The notes under the pieces: generated by a model
The model's database searches: none
The model's input: the letters and a program-made list of their open reading frames with translations, nothing else
Told to the model about the DNA's origin: nothing
Translations under genes and position numbers: made by a program
In this document: piece after piece, positions 7,473 to 7,663 of the stretch
How positions within the stretch are numbered: position 1 is the first letter of the stretch
How the letters are laid out: every line of letters begins with the position of its first letter
DNA from: JBAXQQ01 sp037131695
GTDB lineage: Bacteria; Armatimonadota; Hebobacteria; CAIYQO01
Assembly (NCBI GenBank): GCA_964638715.1
Contig: CAZWZF010000104.1
Location: 1 to 7,663 of the forward strand
DNA: 7,663 bases
Reading direction: 5' to 3'

Positions 7473-7520
7473 GGGTTGGGGAGGGGCTTATAAGGTGGTA
7501 AGCGAAAGTCCTGTTATAAA

Positions 7521-7613
7521 ATAATTCCATAGCCCGAAGTGATGTTCTCACTATTATACACATTTTTGGAATAGAAATTTAATTACTAACAAATAGCCAT
7601 TATTTAAATACAA
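7521..7613. other. A/T-rich spacer between the large palindrome and right terminal repeat
   Basis: No gene is visible. A small hairpin AGTGA-TGTTC-TCACT (7538-7552) sits inside a 6-bp inverted pair ATTCCA/TGGAAT (7524-7529, 7567-7572). The 11-mer TATACACATTT at 7555-7565 is a direct copy of 7217-7227 in the palindrome. Confidence 0.45.
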
Positions 7614-7662
7614 TCCAACCCCAGAGGGGTGGTCGAGTAGAGAACTCCATACCATTGTTGCA
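7614..7662 (-). repeat. Right terminal inverted repeat with built-in hairpin (contains H9)
   Basis: Bases 7631-7662 are the exact reverse complement of 1-32, and the match extends inward to 7614. The hairpin ACCCC-AGA-GGGGT (7618-7630) replaces the left copy's stem by two compensated base-pair changes. One base (7663) lies beyond the repeat, so its outer limit is unknown. Confidence 0.85.
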
Positions 7663-7663
7663 C

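Larger units (their letters stand above)
7145..7520. repeat. 376-bp nested imperfect palindrome, MITE-like
   Basis: Several pairs of inverted arms share one centre near 7330. These are 7145-7164 with 7501-7520 (20 bp exact), 7164-7171 with 7483-7490 (8 bp), 7208-7225 with 7442-7459 (18 bp exact, GCTGTGCTTTATACACAT), 7264-7273 with 7386-7395 (10 bp), and 7295-7312 with 7346-7363 (18 bp exact). Unmatched stretches between arms differ in length, for example about 11 extra bases in the right arm around 7490-7500. There is no coding frame of note. The structure resembles a non-autonomous element (MITE) or an inverted duplication that has since diverged. No target-site duplication was seen at 7144/7521. 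Confidence 0.75.

Noticed and set aside
7145..7520. Insertion sequence with its own transposase
   Set aside because: The arms are clear but no reading frame inside is long enough or recognisable as a transposase; at most it is a non-autonomous element.

Overview
The window looks like a bacterial genome fragment of low-to-moderate GC. It carries three genes, all on the minus strand, flanked on both sides by non-coding DNA rich in hairpins and inverted repeats. No phylogenetic marker gene is present. A very large secreted beta-helix/propeller/CBM9-like protein next to an unusual glycosidase suggests a polysaccharide degrader, perhaps Lentisphaerota/Verrucomicrobiota/Planctomycetota or Bacteroidota-like. 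That placement is inference and weak.

Layout, in the direction of transcription (right to left). A good sigma70-type promoter (7016-6987) precedes a 680-codon gene for a cytoplasmic TIM-barrel glycoside hydrolase that resembles the alpha-galactosidase (GH-D) style of enzyme (6905-4863). After 23 bp comes a 1321-codon secreted multidomain protein (4839-874): signal peptide, right-handed beta-helix, FlgD/Ig-like domain, beta-propeller-like region with a dockerin-like calcium loop, and C-terminal CBM9-like domain. A 103-bp gap holding two hairpins follows, and then a 173-codon SGNH/GDSL-type esterase without signal peptide (770-249). The first two genes are almost certainly one operon; the esterase is co-oriented but may be partly uncoupled by a terminator-like hairpin. 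Together they suggest extracellular binding of a polysaccharide, intracellular glycoside cleavage and removal of acyl groups. No transporter or regulator is visible, so the substrate is unknown.

The flanks are the unexpected part. The outermost 32 bp at the left end are repeated exactly, inverted, at the right end (one base from the end). The similarity extends to 49 bp through a small hairpin whose two changed base pairs are both fully compensatory. At least nine short hairpins of the same design (variable but paired stems, loop AGA or AGC in one orientation) occur in the two flanks and none was noticed between the genes. Five of them lie in a 376-bp nested imperfect palindrome upstream of the operon promoter (7145-7520). 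Either the three genes are cargo between two inverted copies of a dispersed hairpin repeat, or, more simply, this is a draft contig that ends where the assembly met the same repeat on each side. The sequence alone cannot separate these. No transposase, RNA gene or CRISPR array was seen.
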